Positions 36,983 to 49,745 of a stretch of 64,000 bases of DNA are shown in pieces. The stretch is from Ficedula albicollis. Its lineage: Eukaryota; Chordata; Aves; Passeriformes; Muscicapidae. The notes beneath the pieces are model-generated. The model had not been told where the DNA came from. It made no database searches and saw only the letters and a program-made list of their open reading frames with translations. The position numbers and the translations under genes are program-made. The first letter of the stretch is position 1. The number at the start of each line of letters is the position of its first letter. The stretch spans positions 15,204,201 to 15,268,200 of the forward strand of contig NC_021681.1 of NCBI RefSeq assembly GCF_000247815.1, written 5' to 3'.

Positions 36983-37774
36983 AACACGTCTGGGGGCAAG
37001 GAAGCAGGGAGAAATACCACGTTCACGGGGTTACATCCTTGGTAACCATAAGTGACACTTGACATGTACAAAAAGTGCTGGGCTCCTCTGCCCAGGCTGT
37101 GAGGCAGCTGGGTAACAGGCAGGGTAATTTCAAAATATCCTACTCCATATCACTGCATGTAGAGGAAGTGTCAGCTGGAAAGCTCCACTTTACCAGTGTT
37201 GTGGACTGCAGTTTATCCCTGGTACAGAATAAAGAGGTTATCAACTGCCTCCCAGCTGGGACAGAGAAACCAAGAAATCCCAGTGACCTTTGAGAAGAGC
37301 ATCATTTGTAACCTCCAAAGCATTGCAAGCTTGATTGAGTATCAAGCTCCAGGTATTAAGCTTGATCCTACAGAAACATTTGTTACTACAGAATTAAAAT
37401 AATCATCAGTCTATATTACAGGGTTATTTAGACTATCCAGGTAGGAATATGGTCTCCATTATATAGGAAATTATATAACAAATGTTAATCACTCTGTAGT
37501 AAATTTTGTTCTCCTTCCCCCAGATTAGGATCTCAAACAGTCTCCCTCATTCTAAAAGGTTTTTTCAAGTTCCACTTATAAGTAGCACCTAAAATATACA
37601 TACATTGTTTCTGTTTTTTCTCTAACATCCACTCTGGAATTACATGAAAGACAACTGCTAAAATGATTTTCAGTAATCAAGAGACAGAATATAGTAATAA
37701 CTACCTTTCTGCTGCTCTCCTACTTTTTGATCATCTAGTCCAATTTGAAATCCAGGAGCTCAAAATTATCTGAC

Positions 37775-37945
37775 AATGTCAAAAAAATGATGAAAAAAAA
37801 AGAAAATCTATGCTGATGGAAAGCCCCTATGGAGACTCTGGTTTTAAGAAAAGTTGATAAATGTCAAAAAAATGATGAAAAAAAAGAGAAAATCTATGCT
37901 GATGGAAAGCCTCTATGGAGACTCTGGTTTTAAGAAAAGTTGATA
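37775..37945 (+). repeat. 85-bp tandem duplication, two copies
   Basis: Copies at 37775-37859 and 37860-37945 share aatgtcaaaaaaatgatg and atggagactctggtttt. They differ in one A-run and one or two bases. Confidence 0.9.
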
Positions 37946-40900
37946 TCTCTTTTGGTTAAAAACCACACAGTTAAAAGACACAAGCAACTCCTCTTTCTAA
38001 GAAATACATATTCTTGTCCCATGTCAGGTTATTCCCAAGATCTGAATATTACTGTGAGCAAAGATCAGCTCAGAAATATTCAAACTCAGCTGTAATTGCT
38101 GCACCTGCTTTGAATTCCAGTTCCCTCACTTGGAGATAGAATCAAGCAGAACAAGTAGGAATGGCAGGATCCCTTCTTGCTTCAGGAAACAGGGCTAATT
38201 TTGTTTACTTATGGGTCGTGAAATATTTAGTGAGACCTTTCTGCAAGTGCATGGAGAAACACTGATTTAATACTGGTAGGTATTGTTCAAAGCTGACAGC
38301 TTCAGTTTCCTTCAGAGAGTGATATTAGCCTGGTAATTTTTCTTGCCTTCTTACCTGAAGAAATCAACCACACTGCTGGGGGAAAGATGCTGTGTTCCTC
38401 CACTACCAAGGCTTCATTTCAACAAAAGTGGTTTTCTGAGCTGTATCATTTTTTAAGTCTGTAAGAATTGCAGAAACCCACTGAAATCAGCATGACTAAG
38501 TCTGACCCCAAGAATAAAATGGAGCTGAGAGCGCTTTAAGTTTCTTCTTAGTAGAAGGGTTTTTATCAAAATGAAATATCACTACCTCAATGGCCCTTTG
38601 GCCATTCCAGAGGTATATAAACATTTGCTGCCTATCTGTAAGCCATTCAATAACTAAGATCTTGATACTGTGTAAATATTTAACTACAATAGAGGATATA
38701 AATCAGAGAAAGTGATTCTGTTTCATTTCACTGGTGGCAGTAAATCACAGGCTATTCAGACGACTGGGCTACACCCAAATAAATGACTGAGCTGTGAATA
38801 CAGGCAGACATTACCTAAAATTTCCTGTAAAGCAAGTCCTAATTTAATTCAGAATTCATAGAAGGAAGACTAGCAGTACCACAACCCCAGAAACCTGAAG
38901 CACTTCCAGATATTTTTGCTTTATCATCCAAGAAGGGGGAAGTTGCCAATACCCAACCTTTGTACTAGTTCTCCAGAGGATGTGACCAGAAATGTGAAAG
39001 GGCTGCAAAAGCAGGTGCTCTTGAGTCTGGGCCCCTGGATACTAATGACACAGGCAGCAAAGAAAAGGAGTAGCCAGTAAATTCCAGTCTCATTTAATCA
39101 GATAGGACTGAGTATAATTAGAGGCAGCAGCATGATGGAACACAAGACCAGTCAGCCCTTACCCAAGGGCTGATGCAGGTTTCTGAGCTATAATGAAGGT
39201 CCTGGAGCTGCCACATGAGGAACAGCCATGCTGTGTGTCACTGCTCCAGGGATGCAGCACAGGGATCCCCATCACAGCAGGAACATGAGTTCCCTCAATG
39301 CACTATAAATTGAAAGTTGAAGTTTTCCAGGACTTGGCTTTTTCTGTAAGAATAACAACTGCATATGCATGGGCTCATGCCTGGCAGCAGCAGCCACCAG
39401 GGACTGAGTCACTGTCAGCATTCTGTGATCTGCCACTGCAACTCCCTCTCTTTGGCTTTCTGTTGCACGAGGTTTGGTGCCAGCCCTGGGCCACAAGGAT
39501 GGGTCACACTTCCTCATTTCTAAGAGCCACCAATTCCACTGTTTGTTTGTCAGGACTTGTTTATCCTCACGTCCTCATTTCTGCCTGTCCCGTCCTCTGC
39601 CATCAAAACACTTCAGCCAGAGGAACAGTTAGTGTCACCCAAGCGGCTCAGAGACCCCTTCTGCAGTCTTTAAAGGGGCATCAAGGAGAGAAGAGACCAG
39701 CCAGCTTGAGAAAATAGAGTAGGAATGAGATGCTGCTACTGGAAAAGTAAGGGATGCTCCTGTTGACTACATATCACTGCCCCGGGGCACCTAACAGGGT
39801 TTTTTGCTTACCTTTTGCTTTGCTTTGCTCTGCTTTTTAGCAGAGAGAAAAGCAAGATTTGCTCATGAAAAGATAAGAAATGGGTTTATTTCTATCCTTT
39901 TAGATTCAAGGTTTATTTTCCTGCTCACAGGACACTTCATCTCATCAGTGCCACCTGGGGGTCCCAGCTCCACAGACCCATCCCCAAGAGGAGGAAGAGG
40001 AGGGTGAGCCAGAGGCCAAACAAGTATCAGAAATTCTGCAAGACAGTGTGACTGCAGAGAGAGCAGGTGTAAGCTACACACACTTTTCTCAACTTTTCCA
40101 AGCTGCATGGCCTCATCTGGGGCTGATGACAGTGGTTTTTAATCTGAGCAAGAGCAAAAATTCCCTCTCTGCACTCTTTTTCCACTTGGCCCACAGGCAG
40201 GTACAAGTTCAGCGAGTGTCTGCAAGCCCCAGTGCATACAAACAAGCCCTGTGCAGCATTATATTTTGGTTTTCTCTACCCCCTCTTTGGGCTCCCCTGG
40301 CTAAAGTCAAAGAAACATTGAAAGCATCCAAGTAAATCAGTCTATTGCATTTTCTCATCAGCTTAAAATGCTCTCCTCGGTGCCAAAAAAATGACAATCC
40401 ACTGAAGAACCAGGCTTGCAGGATAGTTGTATTGAGGCTATTTCTTTTTGCCTTGCCATCTTGAGAGGCCTGTTGGCAGGGAACATGCCCTCCTACTCTC
40501 CAGTCCAGTGTGCCATACTGAGCACACAAAATTATACACATGCCTCTGACAGAGGGCAGAGGGTGTCCCAGCAGAAACCTACCCCATGAACACTTGCCTC
40601 CTACCGTGGTCATCCTAAACCAGATCAAATTAAATGCGCCATTATAAAATAAAACTGCTCAATAAAACCCTAGGACAGGAGCCCAGATGTATTTGTGTGT
40701 TACCCACCCTGAGGGACAGGGCTGAATTCAGGAATTACCCTGAGCTGAAGAGTTTTGGGGTTGGGTGAGCCCAGCAGCCTGAGCCCTGGGCTGACAGCAG
40801 GGTCTGAGCCCTCTTGTGTGGCTTGAGCAGAGAGGGGAGCTGAGCAGAGAGGCAAACAGAGAGGCTGGGGCTGGCTGGTGCAGGGCAGGTTCCTAGGATG

Positions 40901-43240
40901 GCACAGCTGCTCCTCAGCACACGAAAGTGATTTATTAATAAAGAAGTAGACCCAGTATCCCCAAGAGTCATGTTCTTGAACCCTACCCCGTCCTCTGTCC
41001 TGCAGCTGAGCAGTTTAATCCATGGCAGCTACTTCTGTCAGCAGCAAAGCTCAGGCTGCCTGTGACCAGGGGCAGCACTTCACCCTGCTCTCCTCTTCCA
41101 CAGCAACACAGGAGAGGCACAGGACCCCAAAGAAGGAAGGAGGGTGGGAAAAGTGGGTTATCCACTGTTGGAAACAGTGAACATTCACTACAATTATTAT
41201 TTATAATATATGATCTGAACAGGTCAAGGCCTCCTGTAAAATCAGAAAGCAGAGTCTGAATATCAACTCAGAGAAAGGAATTAATTGCTAGGTTGCTTGT
41301 GAACAGTTTAGAAGCACCTGTTTTACAGACGTCTGGGGAGGTTTTCGAAGAATAGAAGAGATATAAAAATATAACTCTGAAACTCTGTGATAACCTTTTT
41401 CTGGCTATTGCCTGAGTCCAAGTCAGAAGAGTTAACATGCAATGGGAAGCAGCAGTCAAAGCTGGACTAAAGGGGAGCAATAGTGGCATGTTTTTCTTTC
41501 TTATTGATTTGATTTTCAGCGCACCCTGGAATTGGCTGTTCATTTCAGCATGGATGCACTCAGCAGTTTGTGACACACTGTGCTGCTTTGCTCTGCCAGC
41601 TGTGCTGTGCCTGCCAGCATTTGTCGAGAAATAACAGGAGGTCACACATGGTGTCAAAAAAAAATACCCCTGGCACAGCACATAGAAAAAAGGCATTGTA
41701 TTAGTGGCAATGAATTCAGACCTACTGATGGTGGAATTAATGAAATCCATGGCTGGCACTCTCTTTGCATCCCAAGGGAGGCTACAACAAACAAAGGAAA
41801 TGTACTGGCCACTAGCCCGTGGGGTCGGCAAACCAGCCTTGTCCAGGGCAGCTGGAAGCCCATTGCCTTCCCTGGCAGGCCCTGAAGTGGAGAATGGAAT
41901 TCAAGTGCTTCCCTAAGACCTCTCTTCTCTGACTCTAAGGCAACAGGAAACCAAGAGACAGGGAAGCAAGCAGCTAAGTAATGCTCATGGAGGAAAAACA
42001 GCCCTGAATGGTGAGAGGCATTTGATTATTTTACTTTAATTTTCTGGGTTTCTTAAGCTCCTTTATTATTTAGCTACAAGGGAAGGACATCTTTCCCTTT
42101 GATTCTTATTTGACCTGGAGCTGAAATTCATCTCCTGAGCATCAACATTTGCTTATTGTTCTTTTCTTTCTTGAAGGGTTTCAAGCGTTTTTTAGGAAAC
42201 CCTCAGAGGTATTTATGTTGGCCTTTGTCTCCCCGTTCTCTTTAGGCTACACAGAGACAACTAAGGATACATATATTTCATACATAAAGACAAAATTCTT
42301 CACAATAAAAGCAAGGATTTAGGTAGTTGATGTGCATCCTTAGTCATAGTCAGCAGGTGACTGGACAAGAGCCTGAACAGCCCAATTCAACTTTGAAGTT
42401 ACCCCTTTGAGCTGAAATGTGGAGCAGAAAACCTCTGTATGTCTCTTTCTACCTTCAGATTTTCAGTATTTCAGTGATTCTAAATCCACATCTGATGCCA
42501 TCTCTTCATGTGCTACCTACGTGCAAGTAAAAATCAGTCAGCACTCACCTGCCTTAGACTAGCCAACATTAGCTGGAGCACAATCCACCACTTTCCTTTT
42601 CCCCCTATAAAACAGGACTGTGGATTTTCACTTTTATCCTCACACTTTCTACCTTTGCCCACATGCATTTGGGAGCAGAATCCAGAAATTGCAGCTATTC
42701 CTCAGGCATCTCAAAGCACAGTCATTTGTTCATGTTTCTGCATTAACCCCAGCTGGGTGTTCATTCCCTTTTGAGAGGATAATTTAACTCCTACTGCTGT
42801 TCAAAAATATAGTTGGGTGCACCTAGTCAGACACATGCCAGTCTCAAATCTAGAAGAACCACCCATTGATCAAAAAGACACAAGTAATTCCTTTCTCCTA
42901 GGGCATTTGAATGCAACTCTTTCATGTTTAATGCTTAAGGTGAGTGGAATCATAGTTTGTCTCTTGCTATCCCCCATTAACACAGATCAGAGGCACCAGA
43001 TGCTTACATCCAACTTAATACTTCCCAGTTGGTCGCCCAGCCAGTAGTTCAACACAGGAAAAAGACTGGACAATTGGAAGCCCCTCCTCTCAGACAGTTT
43101 CTAACAGGCACTAGCTAATCATGGATGCAAGTCCCTCCTCAGACTGCTTTATTCTGCAATTCCCCTGTAATTCATCTCTTCCAGCAACCTGAGAAATCTG
43201 ATAACTATTTTTACCACTACAGATTGACTGATTCTCCCTA

Positions 43241-43384
43241 AAGCTGAGCTGAAAACAGGTGATTCTGTCATTTTGGGCATTGACATTATACCCTTTGTTT
43301 TCTTTTTGGGAACAGCTAAGCTGAAAACAGGTGATTCTGTCATGTTGGGCACTGACATTATACCCTTTGTTTTCTTTTTGGGAA
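43241..43384 (+). repeat. 72-bp tandem duplication, two copies
   Basis: Copies at 43241-43312 and 43313-43384 share gctgaaaacaggtgattctg and ccctttgttttctttttggg, with about two substitutions plus small edge differences. A repeated peptide seen on the minus strand is only the shadow of this DNA repeat. Confidence 0.9.
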
Positions 43385-46300
43385 AAAAATACATCACTGG
43401 ACAAGGAAAATTGAGAATTTTTGTGCCAAAGGCTTTGAAATAGAACATATTTGCAATATACTTTATGCCTGAATTGGAGCTCTTCTCAAAACCAGTAGTA
43501 CCCATTACATCCTCTCTCATCTGGAAGATCAAGCTGCCCACAGACAAAGGTCCTGGAAGAATCAGTTTTGCACAAAAACTCTGCTGAAGCTGAGCAAGGA
43601 GGTGGACAAAGAGACAATAATTAGTGATTTATGGATGCTCAGCTGTTTGTCTGTGCTCATAACGAGCCTGCAGCAGGGAAACACTTCTCACCAGCCCCAA
43701 GGAAGCCAACTGTCCGTGGCTGGCAAGTGAAGAGGGATTTGCCAGATAGTGCCGATGATCTGATCTTGGGGTTGAAACAGCTTTTGGAAGACAGAGGAAG
43801 CAACCACGTGTGCTGATAAAGCCAACACGCTTGGAAGCAAGGCCTTTGGTTTTCTTTCCTCTGATGCCAAGGAGAGGAGCGTGCCTGGGTCTGCACAGAG
43901 TGTTCCCTCTGAACAATGTCAGACACACGCCAGTTTGGAGGTCTGCCAGTCTAGGGCCACCTCAGTGAACTCATATGGCAAGGCAGGAGGAGCACACAAA
44001 GACCAGACCAAGGTTATCACAGTCTTCCCAGAGAAGGCCAAAGCAACCATTTGTCATCATTATGTTCGTTCTCTATTCTTATTTCTGTGCTCCCTAGAAA
44101 ATAAAGTAATGCTTACCAAGAAATAAAAAGAAGGAAGGAGCAACCTGAATACCTGAGGCTGGCTAAACTGATGGAGAAGATGATGAATAACCAACATGGC
44201 TGGCTGAACTCCTATTCTTCCTTTATGAATGTTACACAACCCACTGCTTAAAATATCAGAGCCTTGATTTATTACTTGCCATGGTGTAAACAGGTTTTGA
44301 TTGCTTGGCACCTCTCTTCTGTCAAAAAAAAAACTGAAGAAAGCATCCACCCGTGGTAGTTTTTTGTGCATGTCCTGTATAGCTCACATGTCCTGTATGG
44401 AGACTCACTTTTGCAGACTCAACTTCAAGCAGTTACTTCTCAGCAAGTACCCTGCTGGACTGGGACTCATGTCAGTCAAGTGGAGTCTCTACACCTCCTA
44501 CCAGAACATATTTGCATGTGAAAGGCTGGAATGAGGCATATAAACAGTAAAGAAGCAGAAATTAGAGAAAGACTGATAAAAACAAGGAAAAAAATGGGAA
44601 AATGCAAAGATGGAAATGATAGTGTTTTACCTTTCTGCGGTATTTTTCTATCAATTAATCTATATTTGCAGCTTTTTGCACTTGTCTCTGGTTTTGCTCA
44701 CTTCTCCTTAGCAGAGAAATTCCATGGTGAGATTTGCCTCTTCACTGTAGTCTTACATAAGGTAGGAGAGTAGGAGCCCAGCACAGCCCACAGCTAAAAT
44801 GTGCCAGGGTCAAGGATCAGGGACGAGCCTTGTCTGCACAGAAGGGCAAACTCTAACTCACACCCTGAATCACACAGCTCCTGACTGTACCCTCATATCC
44901 AGCTGTTATCCCCATGCCCCCACTGAGCCCACGGTGCCTGAGGAGAGGCAGGAGAGGATGAATGGTCATCCTTGCCCCTGACAGACAGCCCAGGTGTCAC
45001 AGCAAATACTCAGCCTCTGCCTCACATCCATCATCCTGCTGGCTGAGCCTTCACCACAAACAGTGATTGTGTTGGCTCCACAGATCTGCTCCCGTAACCC
45101 CAGCACTGAGCAGTCACTGAGGGACAGAGTAATTCCAAAAAATCACAATTCAGCATGAAGTGGTACAGGAGAATGAACACATTCATGTTGCATCCTGCCA
45201 TATACCACTGCAGCCAACCCCTCCAAGCATAAATTAGGGAGTCAGAAAGGCTCTCATGAGACAAACCAACTAATTTGACTGTTTAACCAAAGTTTTCCCA
45301 GTGGGACATAACCTCTGCAGACTGTTCCTGAAGAAATCTGACTCTCACAAGCAGAGAAAATGGTGCTTCAGATACTTCCAGTTCTATAAAATGGTAGGGT
45401 TGTATCATCAGCTCACACAGGAGGAGGATGGCAGTGCCAGGTTAATGCAAAATCAAGGGAAGGCAAACAGAGTGGGCATGGGGCACCCAGGGAGGCATGG
45501 GCACTAATTGTGCTGATCATTTATGCCAGCAGCCTTTGATTAGCTTCTTCCTTGTTGACACTAGGTCTGGTTGAGCTGTTAAAGAACAGCAGAGGACACT
45601 GGAGAGTCTTCATTGTAACTGCTGAATTGAGAGCAAACAAGGAAGCTAAAATCAACCACTTGCACTTAAATTGCCATCATGGTGCACAACTCACTCCACG
45701 GGTAAGCTCCCTTACCCTACAGGGAGAGCCTCAAAGGCTGTTCTGCCCTAAAAAGGAGATGTAGAATAGCAGGTCCAGGAGCTACAGTCAGTTTGTGTAG
45801 CTAAAACAACCTCAGCTCCTATCTCAAGAGATCACCTGAGGGAGTCAACACACATCAGGCAATAAGGCAGGCTGTCAGCCTGGCTCTTTAACTCCTGACC
45901 TTGTCCCCTTGGTGGTTTTACTTCTCTTCTAGTCTCGTCTCTTCAGAATTCTCCTGCTGTCCATTTTCCTCCTGGAAGCACATCTCGCTTTCTGGGGATC
46001 AGCAAAGGAGACTGCAAAGTTTGCAAACACTTTACTCTTTGTTTCTGTTTGAGGGGGAGGTTTGAAATAATTGATCATTCACTCAGGCAGAAGAGCTGCT
46101 CGGTTCTGTTATTCCCCAGCAGTAAAACCCATCAGCTTCTGGGTACTCAGCTTTGCAGTCAGTCATGGAAATACTAAAGGAGGAGAGGAATTTCCTCTTC
46201 TCTTTGTGGATTTGCCTCTGCCATCTCCGCTCTGCTACTTCTGATGGGTGTTAGGAGTCAGCATGATAAAAACAATAGCAAGAGTTTAATGGGAAACATC

Positions 46301-46904
46301 ATCTTTTGAAGATTCTCACAAAGTTCTTATCTTGGATGAAGAACCAAGGTCTTTCTAGAGGTGAGAGTAAAACCACAAAAACTGCAGCACAAAGTGCTCT
46401 GGGGGACACATCTCATGATGGAGCCAGAGCTGCCACACCAGGAACAGGTCCTGATGTGCCTCATGTCCCTGGAACAGGTGAGTAATAATTCTCCTGTGCC
46501 TCCAGCTCCTGAAGGGCAGCTACACAGCTTCATTTTCACTGGTGCTGAGGCATCTCTGGCAATTAACCGTGTGTTAAAACGACATTCCTACTATAGAAAT
46601 CAACACATTCTAACAAATCTCTCCTACACTGGTAAAAACCAGCCAGCTGAAGCCCCAGGGGAGGAGCTACCCTGGGCCCCAGTGCTCAAGTGAATCTTCA
46701 GCCATCTGCTCTTCCCAAAGTCTGTAAAATACAGCTGCTAAACGTTTTTGGGCTTTACAACCACTGTGCAGTTCATGGAAACCAGATATGAAAGCTCAAT
46801 TAAGGGAAAATTGATTTTAAACTGCCACCTTTATTCCCTCCTGCTGGATGTGCTCAGACACAGCCCACTCTTCATCTGTGTAGAGGTGAAGCTGAGGTTT
46901 TTTA

Positions 46905-46971
46905 ATTATTAAAAAAAAAAACCAAACAAACAAACAAAACCCCTGAAAAAACCCAACCAAAAAAAAAAACC
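46905..46971 (+). repeat. A-rich low-complexity tract with (AAAC)n
   Basis: Two A runs of about 10-12 bases flank aaacaaacaaacaaaac and cc-containing spacers. It is a simple repeat, possibly a decayed retroelement tail. Confidence 0.7.
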
Positions 46972-49204
46972 TGCCTGGAAAGATTTGACATATAAACTGC
47001 GATCAGCTCGAAGCATCACAGTAGAGTACTTGATAAAAAAAATAAAGTGTAAAACCTCATTTGTCATTGCCATCTTCTGGCCAGAGCAGTGTAGTGTATT
47101 CTTTTGCTAAAACAAGCTGCAGTGTAGGGTACAGACAATCAAGATGCAATGCACAAGCTGCACAAGTGCAACCCTGTTTTGGCTGCAGAATGTGCTACTG
47201 TGCAGGCAGGGTATGAAAGCAGCTCTCTGGGATTCACCATCCAGCTGGAACAGCTGCTCCGAAAGTGATTCTGTGAACATTTATACATTTGAAAGCATTT
47301 GAAAGCAAATCTCACTGAAGCCTTTCTCTTAAATGGCATTTATCCACCAACTTCTTTCTCAGACTCTAGTTACATTAAAATGGTTGTCAATCATTTCAAC
47401 ACCCTCGTCATGCTTAAAGGAAAAATACTCTTTATAAATCACTCTTTAGTTAATCTAATCCCTTCCAAACTTGTATCCTCCAGCAAACTGTAATCTTTGG
47501 GGCTAGGGGCTATGGTATATCTATATTCAGTGAACAATACTTGCAAGAAAAGACCATTTCTTTCTGATCCAGATGCCATTATTTCTTGTTAAAGCATTCA
47601 AATCACATCTTGGACATCATTATAATATGCTTCTACATATAGCAAAAGCATTGAATAAAAACTTTAGACCTTGAATCACTTGCATTATAGAAAGGGAACA
47701 GATGCTATCACCTGAATGCTCCTTTTACAAGCTGTACAGCCCATGGGGCCTGAAAGGCAATAATCAGTGATAAGGAGCACATCCAAGGGGAACAAGTAGC
47801 AGTGAGAGACCCAGCCAAGAATTATGGACTTTCTACTTATTCTCTGAGCAAATATAATACTTTTTTCTTCAACTCTGCCATGCTAAGCTAGTTAAGGGAT
47901 TCACAGTGAAAACATAATTAGCAACAACAAATAAAGGAGAAATGGCTTGCATAACAGCCTACATGGGACATCCTGCCAGGAGACCACTTACGAAACACCA
48001 CTTATTAACACCATAATTATGACTATCTGCTGCTTGCATTGTATTTGCAGGTTTAAGCTCCACTGCATAAATTGTGTACAAAATTGCTGTGAGACCAGAC
48101 TCCAAGCACCTAATAAATAGATCTAAAATTTTTGGATGTGTCTCACTAGTAACATTTTGCACCACTGGGTGCTAATTCATGTGCTGTGTGAAGAACATAT
48201 GGAAACAAATTGCTGTGCCTTGCAGCTGTGCCTGCAGTAGGGGCTGGCAAAATTGCAGCACAAAACAGTTGAGGTGGTTGAGATTAATTCAGTGAAACAG
48301 CTGCAGCTTTGAGGCAATCCAGGAGGCTTCTCTGAATTTATGCAAATAAACAACATTTACAGGACAGAAAGGAACCACAACAATTTAGGATTTCCACCAT
48401 GTCTTGGCAGCAGCCTGACTCATATCTGCTGTTTGTGGTTGCAGAACCTTTTACACTGAGGTTGTCAAGCAGACAATTCATGGACTGTGTAGAGTCCCTG
48501 GATGCACACAGGTGGCCTGCATTAAGTGCCCATATGCTCCACAATTTCAGCTTTCAGATAGTAAAAGACTTTCAAGCAAAAAAATAAAGATTAAGCAGGC
48601 TGGCCAGAGGGAAAAATAAAACTGAAGTCAGAGAAAGATGAAACGGAAGAAAATGGGGAAAGGAAGAGAGAGATAAAGCAGCAGCTCATGAAAAATGAGC
48701 TCCCTCACAAAGAACTCTGTCAAACATGACAAATTGAGATATTAGTCTGTTTGATGCTGAATTAAAGACTGGCATCACCTGGGATGGCCGTGCAAGCCCT
48801 GCCTGAAGGAGCACACTGAAGAGTGCATTACCAGTTACCAAAGCCAGCAGGACACCCTGAAACCCAGGATTCACCCCTCTCCCTGGAGGACTGCAGCCCT
48901 CAGCCTTGTTCTCTGATCTCAGACCACTTTAACCAGCTTGTCCTGAGCACTCAGACATGACAGCTTGGATTCCAGTCGAGCAGCATAAAGTGCATGGTCT
49001 GTTGCAGCTGAGGCAAGGGAGATGCTGGCAATGCAGCCCCTATTGTTTGCACAGCAAGGGCTCTGGTTTTGTTTCAAAACACAATAGGTTGATTTGAAGG
49101 AATTTTCCCCCTTGAAGTAACTCATTTAAATCACATGACAAAATAGATTTTGAAAAAAAACTAGTTTTTCAAACTCCACAGCTCTTTCAAGAACTAGGAA
49201 CTTG

Positions 49205-49745
49205 GACAACTTCACCCTGTACTCGGCACTGATGAAGCCACACCTTGAGGGCTGTGTGCAGTTCTGGGCCTTTCAATTCAGGAAGGACACTGAGGTGCTG
49301 GAGTGAGTCCAGAGAAGGGCAACGGAGCTGGGGAAGGGTCTGGAGACAAATTCTATGAGGAGTGGCTGGGGGAGCTGTGGGGTTTGAGAAAAGGAGGCTC
49401 AGAGGGCACCTCCTCTCTCTTTGCAGCTCCCTGAAAGGAAGGTGTAGCCAGGTGAGGATGGGATGGGCTCTTCAACAAGCAACTAATGACAGGACAAGAG
49501 GACACAGTCTCAGGCTGCACCAGGCGAAGTTCAGGTTGGCCATTAGGAGGAATTTCTTCACAAAAATGGTGATTAAATATTGGGATGGGCTGCCCAGCAA
49601 GGTGGTGGAGTCACCATCTCTGGAAGTGTTTAAGGAAAGATTGGAGTGGCACTCAGTGCCATGGTCCAGTTGACATAATGGTGTTTGATCAAAGGCTGGA
49701 CTCTATGATCTGAGAGATCATTTCAACCTAATGAATTATGTAAAT
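49205..49745 (+). mobile_element. CR1 LINE 3' end, sense orientation
   Basis: A clear CR1 3' region in order: ctgtactcggcactgatga, ctgtgtgcagttctgggcc, gtccagagaagggcaac, a ggaggctcagagggcacctc segment, ctccctgaaagga, caagaggacacagtctcagg, ggaggaatttcttcac, gggctgcccagcaaggtggt and ggagtcaccatctctggaag. It ends near atcatttcaacctaatgaat. The 5' part is absent, as is usual for LINE insertions, and the coding frame is broken. Confidence 0.9.

Larger units (their letters stand above)
36983..49204. other. Intergenic, no gene seen
   Basis: Long gene-free stretch with the 85-bp and 72-bp duplications and an A-rich tract listed separately. The 187-codon (41268-41831 -) and 139-codon (39298-39717 +, 40209-40628 -) frames have no recognisable domain. 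No IL1RAP-like TIR or immunoglobulin exon is visible. Confidence 0.55.

Noticed and set aside
41268..41831. 187-codon minus-strand frame
   Set aside because: No recognisable domain. Low-information composition, with overlapping frames on the other strand.
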